Notes: generated by a model from the sequence alone, not told the origin. A DNA stretch of 64,000 bases from Nomia melanderi (GCF_051020985.1 NC_135010.1:8430001-8494000), one strand, 5' to 3'; counted from the first letter of the stretch, positions 38,682 to 50,400 are shown. A program made the numbers and translations.

Positions 38682-38752
38682 GTGTATTGGCTCGGAAGGG
38701 CCTATTTTAAAGGCGACAAAATAAATTTTGACGATAATTGAAAACGTGTGTG

Positions 38753-38758
38753 TTTATT
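38753..38758 (-). promoter_or_regulatory. First canonical AATAAA downstream of fz2, inside the mariner relic
   Basis: AATAAA on the fz2 strand, about 2.2 kb past the stop and within the right part of the mariner remnant. If fz2 transcripts reach it, the transposon may supply a 3' end. Confidence 0.3.
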
Positions 38759-39171
38759 TAACATGCCCCGGTATGTTTTTGACACAATCTATACGAGTAC
38801 GTGATATATAAAACGATCAAGGGGCGATTCGATTCGGCAGTAGAAAATTGTTTTCGACGCGAACTGTTGCGTCGTTGCTAACGTACGTGCGCATAACGTT
38901 ATATATAATATATCACGCTCATTCTGAATGTGCACGCCTCGTGCAAGGGACTCGTGCCGCTGGAAGACAACATGGCGCCCGTTGCTCGGCGTAGTTCTAA
39001 ATAAAACTTTAAACATTTTGAATATTCGACTAAGAGTTTAACGTCTCATAAGTCTGAAAAATAAGAAGAACCTCAACTAAAATTGATTTAAGAATATACA
39101 GAACTTTTTCGTATAAATTAAGAGACACTGATTCTATAGAAGAGAAAGCAAAATTTCTTTCGATTGATAAG

Positions 39172-39177
39172 TTTAAT
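39172..39177 (-). promoter_or_regulatory. ATTAAA variant poly(A) signal downstream of fz2
   Basis: By eye this is the first AATAAA/ATTAAA hexamer on the fz2 strand after the stop, about 1.8 kb downstream. Use is not shown. Confidence 0.25.
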
Positions 39178-40868
39178 CGATTTTCTTCTTGCACGAAAGA
39201 AAATGAAAAAACTTGTAGCTGTAGAGTGCAAGTTAAGGAGTTATCGAAGTGTACTTCAGAACTAGCAACATCAAACATCGTCAAACGCCATAAAACATCG
39301 TCAAACGAACGAAATATTCGAATTTCGACTAAAAGCAGACACCATAACTGTTCTGGCGAGGCTCGAATCCATTGCTCCAAGCGTACGTTGTCGATTCACG
39401 CGTTCCTTCGTCCGTGGCAAGACTAGCGGCTCCATCGAAGCTTCCTCTACAGCGACACCGATCGCGAATCGGCGATCGATCGGATCTATCGTTTTTCTTT
39501 ACACGGCGACACGGGGGTCGAGGGACGACCGATTCTCTCCGAGCTATTCGAGACGAATTGAAAGGCTCCACGGACTACGGTCGAGCAAAGGAAAAGGAAC
39601 GCGCGTCCACCGCGACCGTTGCGTGCTGTACACCATCGGTAGATTTCGCGCCGATCCCGCGAATCGATATTTTGATGATCGTTCCTCTCCTCCAATGTAT
39701 TTACAGCGGTTTCACCTAACACCTAAGAGTGATATTTACAGTTACGTCGGCTCCTCCCGAAATCGCTATACAGTTTCGCTCGCTATAAACCGCCGATCGA
39801 CGACGACGATCCAGCATTCGGGCCGAGCGCGCCAGCGCCCCCCTACGAAAAGGCGCGATCTCGATCATAGAAAAACGAAACGCTCATTCTCTCGACTAGC
39901 GACACGACGAATCTAAAAAATAAAAAGGAAATGCAACGGAAAATCGCGCTCGGCGAATGCTGGGTCCCCGACGTCGGCGTGCGAGCATTAAAAAAAAGTT
40001 GTGAGAGAAGTCGTGTTTTACACCTATACTCATCAGTTTACGGCTAAGTTAGATAAATAGACGAGACGATACACGTTAGACGGACATGCGGACTGTACGA
40101 GAGCTCCGCTACGGTATATAAGTAAGAAAGTGATAGAGAATAGATACGAGTAAAGAGAACTCACACCGTCCATTCGCGCAACCATTCGCTCGTCACCACT
40201 TCTAATCGGCGCACTAGATCACATCTCGCTACGGCGCAGCCCCGAGCGTGTTCACGTCCTCGACGCGGCAGTCCTCCATCGCGGTGCGCGCGTGTGGTTC
40301 CGTTCGGCGTCTCCTGTCGCCGATCACTCCAAAACCGCGGACACAATCCTTCCGATCACCGATCACAGAAAACTTTCTTCCCAAAATCTCACCGGTCATC
40401 GTCGATCAATGAACACACTGGTCTCATCTCGTCGGTCCATTCCTCGGCGTTCAAGGCAGAAACGTAGAAGAAACGGAGCAGCTAACAAGAAGATCCAGCG
40501 CTCGAAGCGCGCCTGTCCTGACGCGTCCAAGCGAGTACGTATATTGGTTAATCGAGAAGCACCGTCGCGAGTCTTCAACAGTGTTGAGGAACGTCTTGAA
40601 CAGCCAGCTAGGTACATCGAAGATACCCAGGGCTCGCGGGTCGAGCGTTCTCGTTCCTGGACGCCGCGACGGTCCCAATCGTTCGGCAAGTTCAGACTTC
40701 GGTCGCTTGCGTGTAGGAGGGGGCGAGCCCGTGGGCCGGCGTGAGAGGGCCCGTGGTCGACGCCAGCGACCTCCTCGAGTATATGGTGGCCGCGGAGTGC
40801 GGCGTGTGTGGCGCGGTGTGGGGCGCCTGGTGCGGCGTGTGCCTGCGCGAGGCCGAGGCGAAGGGCTA
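39178..40868 (-). other. fz2 3' flank, probable 3' UTR
   Basis: No gene recognised. Mixed-composition DNA with many short open frames on both strands and no AATAAA or ATTAAA on the fz2 strand, consistent with a long 3' UTR. The extent is inferred only from the positions of poly(A)-type hexamers. Confidence 0.4.
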
Positions 40869-40988
40869 AATGGGCCCGTAGTTGCTAAGGGCGGAAGGCC
40901 TCTCCTGCTGCTGCACCGACTGTTGCTGTTGCTGCTGCTGCTGATCGCAGCCAGCGGTGTTCATGTCGCCCCCCGCCGACTGGTGACG
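40869..40988 (-). other. In-frame 40-codon extension beyond the fz2 UGA stop (possible readthrough tail)
   Basis: After the fz2 stop (UGA followed by C, the leakiest known stop context) the same frame stays open for 40 codons to a UAG at 40866-40868. The extension would carry a run of eight glutamines, then QQQ, and end SALSNYGPI. Glutamine repeats are common in real coding tails but also arise from CAG repeats in UTRs. Readthrough is an inference; the segment is otherwise the start of the 3' UTR. Confidence 0.35.
40918..40943 (-). repeat. CAG/CAA repeat just after the fz2 stop
   Basis: Read on the fz2 strand as CAG x4, CAA, CAG, CAA, CAG; in frame with fz2 it would be eight glutamines. A CAG-to-CAA mixture limits slippage and is common in translated glutamine tracts. 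Confidence 0.9.
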
Positions 40989-40991
40989 TCA
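40984..40991. other. TGACGTCA palindrome spanning the fz2 stop codon
   Basis: The stop codon lies in a perfect CRE-type 8-bp palindrome (TGACGTCA). It could be chance; it is recorded because it overlaps the leaky-stop context. Confidence 0.3.
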
Positions 40992-43229
40992 TACGTGCGA
41001 GAGAGGCGGCTGCTTGAGAACGTGATGATGAAGATGATGCTGGGAGGCGCTGGCTACGCTGCCCGGTGGCAGCAGAGCGCTACCTGGCCCCGGTGCCGGC
41101 GGGTACGGTACTCCGACACGTCCTACGACGCCCTTGATGCTTGTGCTGCCGATTCCGCCGCTGACGCCGGTCACGCCGGCCACCATACCGGCGCCACCGC
41201 CACCGTGGCCGGCGCCTCCGTTCCCGCCGAACAGACGCCTCCACAGGCGTTTCCACGAGTCGACGGTCTTGCCGCTCCAGATCCACACGCCGGACGTGAT
41301 GCCGACCGCGAGCGCCATGAAGTACTTTAGCATCAGGACGGAGTACAGGGGCCGTTCCCTCGTCCGGCAGGGGCAGGCCAGCGAGGCGAGCCACTCGTTT
41401 CGCAACGCTGTCTCGTACATGTGACACGCCAGAACCACCCCGGCTGGCAGAGTGTACAGAACGCTGAACACGCCGATGCGTATCATCAGCTTCTCCAGCT
41501 TGTCCGCCTTCGCTCCTGGCTGCCTCTTGATCACCGAACGAATTCTGAACAGACTGACGAATCCCGCCAACAGGAAGCTCGTCCCTAGTAACAGGTACAC
41601 GAACAAGGGTACCAGTATGAAGGATCGAACGCCATCCGGCGCTACCGTGCAGACTCCAGCTACTGGGTCCCCTGCAACTCCGCCAGCCATGTACGCTGAA
41701 ACTGTCTGCACCGTGGGCGCTAGCCAGGCTGCTAAATGGAAGTACTGAGAGTACGAGGCGATCGCCTCGTTGCCCCACTTCAGGCCGGCCGCCAGGAACC
41801 AAGTGAACGCTAGGATCACCCACCAGACCGAGGACGCCATGCCGAAGAAGTAGATCATTAGGAAGACGGTGACACAGGCCCCAGGTCCCTGGGCCCCGGC
41901 CTTCAACGCTGGACCGTCGCACGCGATCTCCTCGTGGCCGAACATGCTCCTGGATAGGTAGCCGATCGACACCACGAAGTAGCACGCCGAGAGGAAGACG
42001 ATCGGCCTCTCAGGATACTTGAAGCGCTGGGTGTCGATCAGAAACGTGGTGACGGTCACGAGCGTGCTTGCGGCGCACAGGCCGCTCCACAGAGCCAGCC
42101 ACACGGCCGCGAACTCGCGCTCTTCGAGGGTGAGAAACGCGCCGTGGCACGGCAGGGCGCAGTTCGGTACTCCGGCAATGTCCTGAATGATGTTCCGGGC
42201 GATGTTTATCGGCGGCGCCGGAATGGCCCCACTTACGGCCATGCCGGCCAGCCCAGCCCCGTTGCCTATGCTGCCGGTGCTGCTGCCGCTGCTTATCGGT
42301 CCCGATAGCACTGTGCCCCCCGCCCCCAGGGGTACGAGGGGTGCTCTGCATCGGCACGCGCAGTCCCTCGTCCTTTCCCCCGGGGGATGCTGGCAGTTTT
42401 TTTGATTCTTGCCTGGCTTGCATCGTTGCGGCTGAGTCGTCTTCGACGGTCGAGTTGGTCGAGGCGGCGAGGCTGGTGGCATCGGGGCGCTGCTGGCTGC
42501 TCCGCCATTGCTGGACCCTGGTCCAGTGCTACTAGTACGGTTGTCCTGCTCCATGCAGAGATTGTCCGGGTCACCGTGGGTCGGCAGCCTCTCGCAGGCC
42601 ATTCGTTCTGGCCAGGAGAAGCCGTATTGCTGCATCAGAGGCGCGCAACCCGCTCGCGCTCGCTCGCAGACACTTCGGCAAGCTGGCAAAGGCTTCGTGT
42701 ACTCCGGCAAGCAGATCGGCGTGTACATGGAGCACAGGAAGAACTTCAGGTCCGGGGAGCATTTGATCTCTACCAATGGCCAGAACTGATGCACCTCCAT
42801 CCCAGCTTCCTCCTGCGTGTCGTGGTTCAGCTCGTTCGGCATCGCTGTCAGGTTGTAGCCGATTCCGCGGCACATGGGGATCGTGATCTCCTCGCATCTG
42901 CCGTTGCCGTTGGTCGCGCCGCTGCTCAACGACGAGTGCCCGCTGCTGCTACCACCCCCGCCGGTGCCACCGGCCACAGCGCTGCTACCCGGGCCCGCCA
43001 TGCTGCCGGAACTCGAGCCGCTCCCGGGCACTACGCCCACCATCAACGAAGACGAGCCGGAGGACGAAGAGGACGAGGACGAGCCGCTCGACACCGAGCC
43101 CACGCTGCTCACTGGACTGATCGCTGACTCGAGTCGGGCGTTCGGCAACGCCGCGAGCAACAACAGGGGTAAGAGCGACGACATTGTCCGGCTTGGTAGC
43201 AGCTTCGTCCGTCGAGCGGGTAATCCCAT
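40989..43229 (-). CDS. fz2: Frizzled-2 Wnt receptor, complete single-exon coding sequence
   Basis: Encodes a 746-residue seven-pass receptor of the plasma membrane that binds Wnt outside and recruits Dishevelled inside. Seen in the translation: a hydrophobic signal peptide around residues 16-31; a Ser/Gly-rich spacer at 35-110; a cysteine-rich Wnt-binding domain at 112-225 with all ten cysteines and an N-glycosylation site at Asn126; a Ser/Pro/Gly linker at 230-350 with a second site at Asn230; seven hydrophobic segments at about 371-397, 409-426, 452-480, 494-514, 537-561, 582-603 and 632-651; KTVDSW at 654-659, the KTxxxW Dishevelled-binding motif; and a Gly-rich then His-rich tail ending in SHV. 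The domain wording and the HHLHHHVLKQP tail match insect Frizzled-2 rather than Frizzled-1, -3 or -4. The start at Met1 has A at -3; Met16 is also plausible and gives a shorter signal peptide. No intron interrupts the frame, as in many vertebrate FZD genes. The spacer and linker are low-complexity and probably differ in length between species. Confidence 0.96.
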   Translation of the reverse strand: MGLPARRTKLLPSRTMSSLLPLLLLAALPNARLESAISPVSSVGSVSSGSSSSSSSSGSSSLMVGVVPGSGSSSGSMAGPGSSAVAGGTGGGGSSSGHSSLSSGATNGNGRCEEITIPMCRGIGYNLTAMPNELNHDTQEEAGMEVHQFWPLVEIKCSPDLKFFLCSMYTPICLPEYTKPLPACRSVCERARAGCAPLMQQYGFSWPERMACERLPTHGDPDNLCMEQDNRTSSTGPGSSNGGAASSAPMPPASPPRPTRPSKTTQPQRCKPGKNQKNCQHPPGERTRDCACRCRAPLVPLGAGGTVLSGPISSGSSTGSIGNGAGLAGMAVSGAIPAPPINIARNIIQDIAGVPNCALPCHGAFLTLEEREFAAVWLALWSGLCAASTLVTVTTFLIDTQRFKYPERPIVFLSACYFVVSIGYLSRSMFGHEEIACDGPALKAGAQGPGACVTVFLMIYFFGMASSVWWVILAFTWFLAAGLKWGNEAIASYSQYFHLAAWLAPTVQTVSAYMAGGVAGDPVAGVCTVAPDGVRSFILVPLFVYLLLGTSFLLAGFVSLFRIRSVIKRQPGAKADKLEKLMIRIGVFSVLYTLPAGVVLACHMYETALRNEWLASLACPCRTRERPLYSVLMLKYFMALAVGITSGVWIWSGKTVDSWKRLWRRLFGGNGGAGHGGGGAGMVAGVTGVSGGIGSTSIKGVVGRVGVPYPPAPGPGSALLPPGSVASASQHHLHHHVLKQPPLSHV

Positions 43230-43275
43230 CGTGTGTGACGAGCGGTTTACTCTTGCGTGGCTCGCATCACTCCGA

Positions 43276-43290
43276 TCTGCAACGGAAATG
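43276..43290 (-). promoter_or_regulatory. Candidate 3' splice acceptor in the fz2 5' UTR
   Basis: On the minus strand, 47 bases upstream of Met1, a pyrimidine-rich stretch ends in TTGCAG before ATCGG. It could join the coding exon to remote non-coding 5' exons. The sequence from here to Met1 has no other ATG in the fz2 frame and no in-frame stop, so frame alone does not settle the true 5' end. Confidence 0.3.
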
Positions 43291-44166
43291 ACGTAGGTTC
43301 GTTTTTAGAGATTCGTTTGGGAAGCCTGTCGAGATTCTTAAGACAAGGAATTTTTATTTCGCTTTCGATTCTTTTTAAATTCGTCTGGGTGTTTCTGAAG
43401 TGATTCATTCGCGAATACGTGTGACATTCGCAAACGAATTTGTTCTTCATGCTTTAGTAATACCTCTATGATCTATGTGCTCAATCAAGATCGAAGGTAC
43501 CTTAGTACACCACAGAATTACGATACCAATTTCTCATTCACAAAGATAACAAACGCATTCCTCAAAGTTCGCGTAGCGGGAATACAATCACGTTCGACAC
43601 ATAATGCGCTAAAATTAGACAGTGATTAATATCCCCAGCTACTCGCTCGCGCCCATTAAAAAATCGTATACACGTCCTCGCCTCGTTCAAGCATCCAATT
43701 ACCCACCTATCCTACAGCCTAACTTTCATATCCTCCAATTTTCACGTGCAGCGGGAGAAAGTTTCCAAACAGGTTTTCCTAACCGATACACCCAACAAGT
43801 TCCACGAACTCGGCCAATCCTTTCCGCCGAAAAGGAAACAAAATTTCCGAACTTCTGCTCGAAAACCACGGGGCTTCAAAGGAAGGGGTTGAAAAACGAG
43901 AGACATGGTAATCTACAAATCCCAGTCGTCCCGGCGACTAAAATACGCAAACCGGAACTGGAGAAGGGAAAAGAATGGCGTCTGGACCCGGCGTCAGGCC
44001 CGCTCAATCCTTCCGAGCTCCGAATCGGGACGCGTCCCCGTTCCTGCTGATCCTTTCCTCGCGCGTGTCAATCTTCCCGTCCGGCGGGCAGCCACACACG
44101 TAGACCGTGCGTCTACCGTCCTCCTCACGGGCCCGAGACGCATCTCCGCTGCAGCGTAGCGGCTCT

Positions 44167-44174
44167 TATAAATA
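44167..44174 (+). promoter_or_regulatory. Candidate TATA box (TATAAATA)
   Basis: A consensus TATAAATA in GC-rich sequence on the plus strand, about 940 bp upstream of the fz2 start and pointing away from it. No clear initiator is seen, and no coding frame lies downstream. Confidence 0.22.
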
Positions 44175-44503
44175 GCCCGGCAGCGCGTGTCGGGGTGCTA
44201 GCAGTTAACAAACGGTAAAACTAACACTGCCTCCTACAATAACATTTCGCTCCGGTCACGTGTTTTCCGCGGCCCGACTATTATAAGATCCATGACTGTC
44301 GTCTCGTGGCTTCCACCCCGCGCCCTCGCCTTCCTCGGCGAACCTTCGTTTTCGCCTGGTATTCGCTCGTCACATATCGCTCTGTAACCCTTTACTAATT
44401 CGTTCATCTCTAATGATATCTTGATCTTCCACAGTTGACCAAAACATGGTTACATAGTATCCCTTTAAGATAGTTTTCTTGATTTTCCACTTTAAGAAAT
44501 GGC

Positions 44504-44709
44504 TCAACACTAAAACTACCACATGGGTCAAAATGACTGGTTCCGATCTCTTTGTTTCGCAATTATTGGTATCTTAAAAGCATAGAATATTCCAAATGAT
44601 TTGAAAAATACATACTTGAATACTATAATGTTCGAAGAAACCGAAAATCTATTATTACAATTTGTATAGAGGATACATAGCAGTCGTATTAAATAATCGG
44701 TAGTGTTAA
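44504..44709. mobile_element. Group I element (copy e)
   Basis: Left CACTAAAACTACCACATG after TCAA; right end CGGTAGTG before TTAA (its terminal repeat is shortened). 198-bp body. It is the nearest such element to the fz2 start, 1.3 kb upstream. Confidence 0.7.
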
Positions 44710-47174
44710 AGCTATTTGATTCCACTATAGTTCAACACACCATTTTAATAACTTATTAACCCTATAATGACGAGTAACTCGTAAGGAAGATTTCCAGCTC
44801 GGATGAAAATCAGTCTTCCCTATTATCAATAACCAACTATCAACCACAATCCACCACAATCAGTTCAATTCCAATTACAAACTAGCAACAACTAAAGATC
44901 ATAAAAGATACCATCTTATTGAATCAGCTAAACCCGAATGATCCCAACAAGCAACCAAATTACATTTTACCCAACTCAGTGTCCGGATCGCTCCATCCTC
45001 TCTCTTCGTTCGTCTCACTTTTTTTACGTTCCGACGTCTGGAGATCTAGCCAGCGATCTAGCCGGTTGATTTATGCGTGGCCCATTGCCGCATGAACCCA
45101 ACCGCGCGCCCTTGTTCGTTAAGGTCGCCAGACGTTCGGGCCTCTCTTTCGGCGGCGGCCACTTAACGAACCAGCGAATCGAGCGGTTCGAGAAGTCGGC
45201 GGGTGGTTATGCAAATACGGGGCCCGATCTTCCTTTGGTTCTGCTTGTTATATAATGGCGACGCTAGTTTGGCCGGCCGCGGGCCCCCTCCTCCACGCCG
45301 GGCCTGCACCGGGCCCCGTTTAATTAGGACCACCGTACGCGGACACGATCGCGTTCACGGTACCCTCTTGGTGCAAGGAGAAATGATTACATTCACGGGG
45401 GAACCGTAGACGATCACTGAGAAAGATAGGTGACACTTCGAAGAGAGTTTCTAGTTTCTTCTTTTCGTTCCTCTTTCATCGGTCCTCTCGGTTGATTCAC
45501 CACGATCATCGATGAAGGAACGTGTTTCCGTACGGTCGGTGGAACGGCTGTGTCGCGTTGGAATTATTATCGAATAGGAACGAAGTCAGAAGTTTATCGT
45601 GCAGACGAAGTTGAGACGATAACATTGTGGCAACCTCTGTCGCCCGACGCGACGAAACGGATATGTTGTCCGCCAGTCGGACGGACGATATTGATAAGTA
45701 TCGAGAATTGAAATTGTAGATGGAAGCGTGCTCTCTGGGTTTCTAGAGTGAATAGGGGACTATGAATGTCGTAAAATGATAATTTCCACGCCAGGGAACA
45801 TACTGTGATAGAATTCTTAATAACAAATCAATTTCTAATTATATTAACCTTCGAAATGCCATAAAACGTCTACTACACCAAGTTACTCCTACAACCATAA
45901 ATCGAAAGATATAATCCTACTAGATACAAAATCTCTACATTCCGAAACACTACCAATAATATTCATCGCGAAGTCTATAAGCCTCAACTTGAAATATTAC
46001 CTTCAATAAAATAAACCTCTCAATACTCCGCGAATCAATAATGAAATCCCTAATTACCTAAAAGCCGAACGTCTAGAATCCGCGTCGCAATAATGGCGGG
46101 TCGATCGAAGCCGCGGTCTCGGCCCGCGCAAACGTCTAAAAAGCGGCGAAGAAAGAAGCCTGGAGGAGCAGGGAGAGTCGCGATCCGCAAGTGGGCAGCC
46201 GTCTCGAGACGCCGAATGGCCGCGTGCCTCGTCGGCGCTGTTAATGAAGGAGAGGAGGCACAGAAAAAAGCGATTCTTAGCCCGGGACAGCATTCAAGTA
46301 CTGAACGGGAATTCGATATTCATGGCGGACGCGGCTCGGTAACCGGCCTGAATGCCGGCCGTTTAATCGATCTCTCTCTCCCGGTGGCCGTCGACGACGT
46401 CCAGGGGGTAGTTCACCCCCGTGATAATTCCGAGGGACACGTGACTCACGCGCGCGACCCCTCGGATTTACCGGGACAGACCGATGGGAGACGCGTGAGT
46501 CTGCAAAGGTGCACCTTTCGGTTAATCGACACGTGGCTAATGGATCCTGTATTTTTCTTCCGTGCCGGCAGCCATTCGCTCACCCTCCGCTGTCGAGGCT
46601 CGAGCACCCGGTCGAACTCTCACCCCGCTCCCCCTTTCTTCTGTGTCACGATTCGAGTTTCTTCGTTAGGGGGTTGGAGTCGTGACTTTGTTCGCGGCAG
46701 GCTGATGACCCGTGAGATCATTCGAGCTTCCGCAGCTTCGGGTTCATTGAAGTCGAAACTGTCAGGGTGACGATTTAATACATATATATATTTTTTGTTG
46801 CAGATTCACCGCGACATTCTAAGAGCGGGATGATTGAGCTGAGTTCCGTGCGTAGGAATGCTTTGGGGTGGAGGATCGTGAATGGAGGTAGCGTTAGGGG
46901 ATGGTTATTGACCTGACGATTGGATGATTTAGGGGTAGTTGATGTTTCACTTCGCTGTTGGAGCGCCTTTTGTTGACATGTCACTGGAGGTTTAAGCGAG
47001 GCCTTTGTGAAATGCGGACTCCTTTGTTTATGATTGACCAATGCTTCGAAGAATTATTGATGTACATTAGATTATTTTTCTTTGTTATATCGTTGACATT
47101 GGGAATTGCAGGAGTCACTTTTCTGCTGTCTGTGCTAATATAGAATTTAGTGAATATTTCAGAATATAATAAAT

Positions 47175-47415
47175 TTAATTCCTCGCCCTACAACATCGAG
47201 ACAGAATCATGAAGATTTCAAATGGAATACAACAAACAAATATTATTCGATTTGTTCGAATGAAACTTACATGTTATTCCTCTATTATCAATGATTACAC
47301 CTTACAGCACACGTTGACGTAGAATAAGACTGGAATTTTCTCTGACTTTCAATAAATCATTAATAAAGAGGTAGTTAGATCGATCACAGTTCAGAAAGAA
47401 GTCATAAAGGGTTAA
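47175..47415. mobile_element. Group III element (copy f)
   Basis: A 233-bp body between TTAA sites; left CCTCGCCCTACAACATCGAG and right AAGTCATAAAGG match the two ends of copy a at 16657. Confidence 0.6.
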
Positions 47416-50400
47416 ATATAAACAATGCTTATTACCTCGATTCAAGAATAAGGAAATCGACGCGATTAAAGTGATCGTACGATCATTTCAATTCTTTCAA
47501 AAAAAGAAATCCATCGTTATTATTTCTTTATTCATTAATCAGAGGTAGGCAAAGTAATTTCCTACATCTCTAATATTTCACTCGACCCAATGACACACAT
47601 AAATCGCGGGAAATCGAGGAGGCGCGAGTCGAGGAAACGGATCCGTACGCATCGAGAGGCAGTAAAACGAGCGAAAAATTTTAAGGAAGGCAGTTTCGCG
47701 GTAAGACACCCGCGACGGCCGCGTAGGCAGAAAAGAAAAGGGGGCGAAGCAGAATTTACATGCGAGGAGTGTAAATCATAACCCGAACAACGCTGCCAGC
47801 GGGTCGCGTATTCCTGGCAGGGGCGAGGCCTTTAAAACTGATTCATTACCCCGACACGATCCATCCTGCGCCTCTTCCTTCCCCTTTCTTTTATTTTTTG
47901 AAGACCGGTTACATCCCGCGAAAATGTTCCTTAATGGGAAATTATAGCGCGAGTGGAAAAGGGAAAAAGGCGATCTTGCCACGGCCAGTCACGTAGAAGG
48001 AAGCGCTGTGAGACTGGAATAATAATCGTCTGTTCCCGGGACTATTGAGCGTGGCGATGGAACTTTGATACTCTAACTCGAAAGCATTAAACAAGACAGC
48101 GTAGAAATTGTCCTTAAATCGATATCAATTCAAAAATATTCGTCTCGACGAATAGATAAAACGAATGGAATTAGATCGGAGACGTTTAAAGACATATCTA
48201 TTCACTCTTAATTCTCCCTAATCACCCTTTTCCAAAATTAAATTTCGACGAAGCTGAATAATTGAGAAACTGATATTTAAAAATTTTAAATAACGCATCA
48301 ATTTCTGAAGGTACTTTAAACTAACATTCAATATTACTCATCGAACAATTTTCCAATATCCTACCGAACTCATTTCCGATCTAAACTACTTCGAAGCTAC
48401 TTCAAAACAACTTCCACTCAACGTCTCAATCGCCCAAAGCGATGCAACGTATCCCAGCCGAAAGACAATTGGAGAACGCCAAAACAACAATCCGAAAGTG
48501 AAATACCGAAGTTCCTCGTGTCCAGATTTTCGATTGATGCTGCCCCAGGCCCGTCCGGCGCACCGCGGCTAATTGGGACCGCCTCGCGTTTTCGAGCGCG
48601 ATAATTTCCCAGCGGTGCGGGCCCCCGGCTCGACGCGTCAACAAGCGGTGCACGTTGTTGTCCGACGATTAACGATCGATCGGTTGTATCGCGCGTGACC
48701 GTGTTCCGGTATAAGGCTCTCGCCTGGTCCCGGCATTCGTTCGTAGCCGGATGAATTACGATGACTCGGCCACGTGGCGATTAATAATCGAAAAGGCGTG
48801 CACGTACCGCGTGTCTTGCACGGGCAACACGCTCTCGCGATCGGGAGAAGCCGCGCTCGCGCGCGCACGGCTGGGTGTTGGCCGGCGTTGCGAATGTTAA
48901 TTAAATCGTTCGCGACTCGCGCCAGCCTTTCCACGGGCGTTTCACGGTGAATCGATTCCACGGATCGATAACCGGCCGGTGGAAACGCTTTTCTGTTTCG
49001 AGACAGAATGATCTACGGTGAGAAAGAGCGAGCCGAGATATTGACTGCGGGTATATATTTAGGTATTTCCGTTTCGAACGGTCACGTCTGCGCTCTCGCC
49101 CGACTTTATATACGCTTGCATCGATTCAGCCGAGCGATAGCTGGAACTTGTGCTTCTGAGAATGTTCATTGTTCTGGTATTTTTGAAAGCTACTCGAGAA
49201 ATGTTTTCGGGAGAACGTAGAGCCTCGGTTCTATGTAGTAATAGATACTGCGATATGAAGTGCGCTGTTTCAATATAACTTTCGGAGAATTGTTTGGTAA
49301 TAATTATAGTTCACTCGAGGAGATTGGAGTATGGATAAATTCTTGATGTATCGACTGCCACGAATAACATCAACGTTTTATGTAGGAGTCTGCAGTGAAG
49401 ATAGAGGAAGAATTATTCATTATCTGATGTGATTTTTATGTTACACTATTATCTAGTTGTCCATGTTACCGATCATTTTTATTCATCAGTTATCTTACAA
49501 GTGATAGTTTAGAAGGTGACTCTAATCATCGGTGACCATCGTGGCAGACGTGTTAATTCAAAAGACATTTTCAAACATAGAAAAGGGGAGACGATAAGTT
49601 CACCTCCTAAATGCTTCAAGATCAATTTCTAAAAAATATATACTTCCTAACAAAATTCCCATTCAATACTTCTTCTTCCGATTCGTCACACGAATCCAAG
49701 CGTATACATCTCCATCAATCAGAGCCATCAATCAGAATTAAAACCCGCTGCAAGTACCCAATTCGCAAGCACAAACTATCTCATCAAGCGTAACGCCGTA
49801 ATACACCGTGCCAAATATACTCTCCAACACAATCGCGTCCAGTGTCTTCCCGCCAATGCCACGGGAACTCCGACAACCGTCCATCCAAACAAATTGAAAG
49901 ACGCCCGACAGCGATACGACCCAGTTCGTTACAAGCTCGCGACCAACCCACCCCCAGCCAAGAAGCCGGAGTTTTGATCGCGCGCCGGGCAGGGGGCAAT
50001 TTGTCGGCGTCAAGGCGGCGAGGGCATAACTCAGAGAGGAACGAGGCTCGTCGACAACGTCGACGGTCCGCGGGCAACGAGGAAAAACCGCGCGAAAGGA
50101 GGGAAAGGTTCGAGACGCGTTTGAAGCGGCGCGGTTTGCTCGTCTCTCGTGCCCGGCCGTCGAGAAATTTTTTAATTCCGACACGGCCGACGGTCAAAGG
50201 TAACTGGTGGTTCGTTTGCCCGCGGGGCGAAACGAGACGAGAGGAAAAAGCGTCTGCAAGAGAGGCGAGAGCGAAAGAGAGAGAAAGAGAGGAGCTCAAA
50301 GAAGAAATCCTGCGCGCGAGGCCCCAAAAGATGCATAAATCAAAGCGGTCGCGGAGATTTATGGCGAGGTATGGATAAGGTACGCCGTCGTGCTCGCTCG

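Larger units (their letters stand above)
38121..38791 (+). mobile_element. Deleted mariner (IS630-Tc1-mariner) element with TA target duplication
   Basis: A 667-bp body at 38123-38789 lies between TA dinucleotides. Its ends match as inverted repeats: left begins CATCGTGTCAAAAA, right (reverse complement) begins GATTGTGTCAAAAA. The 3' half reads as the mariner transposase C-terminal region. About half of a normal 1.3-kb element is missing. It lies in the fz2 3' flank on the opposite strand. Confidence 0.88.
43291..47174. other. 5' flank of fz2, no gene recognised
   Basis: Expected to hold fz2 regulatory DNA or non-coding 5' exons, but none can be proved. It contains the plus-strand TATA-like box at 44167 and a group I element at 44504. 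Confidence 0.5.

Noticed and set aside
40581..41330. Plus-strand open frame of 249 codons across the fz2 3' end
   Set aside because: Antisense to fz2 and its CAG repeat; the Leu run is the antisense of the glutamine codons.
42387..43127. Plus-strand open frame of 246 codons
   Set aside because: Antisense shadow of the frizzled-2 coding sequence.
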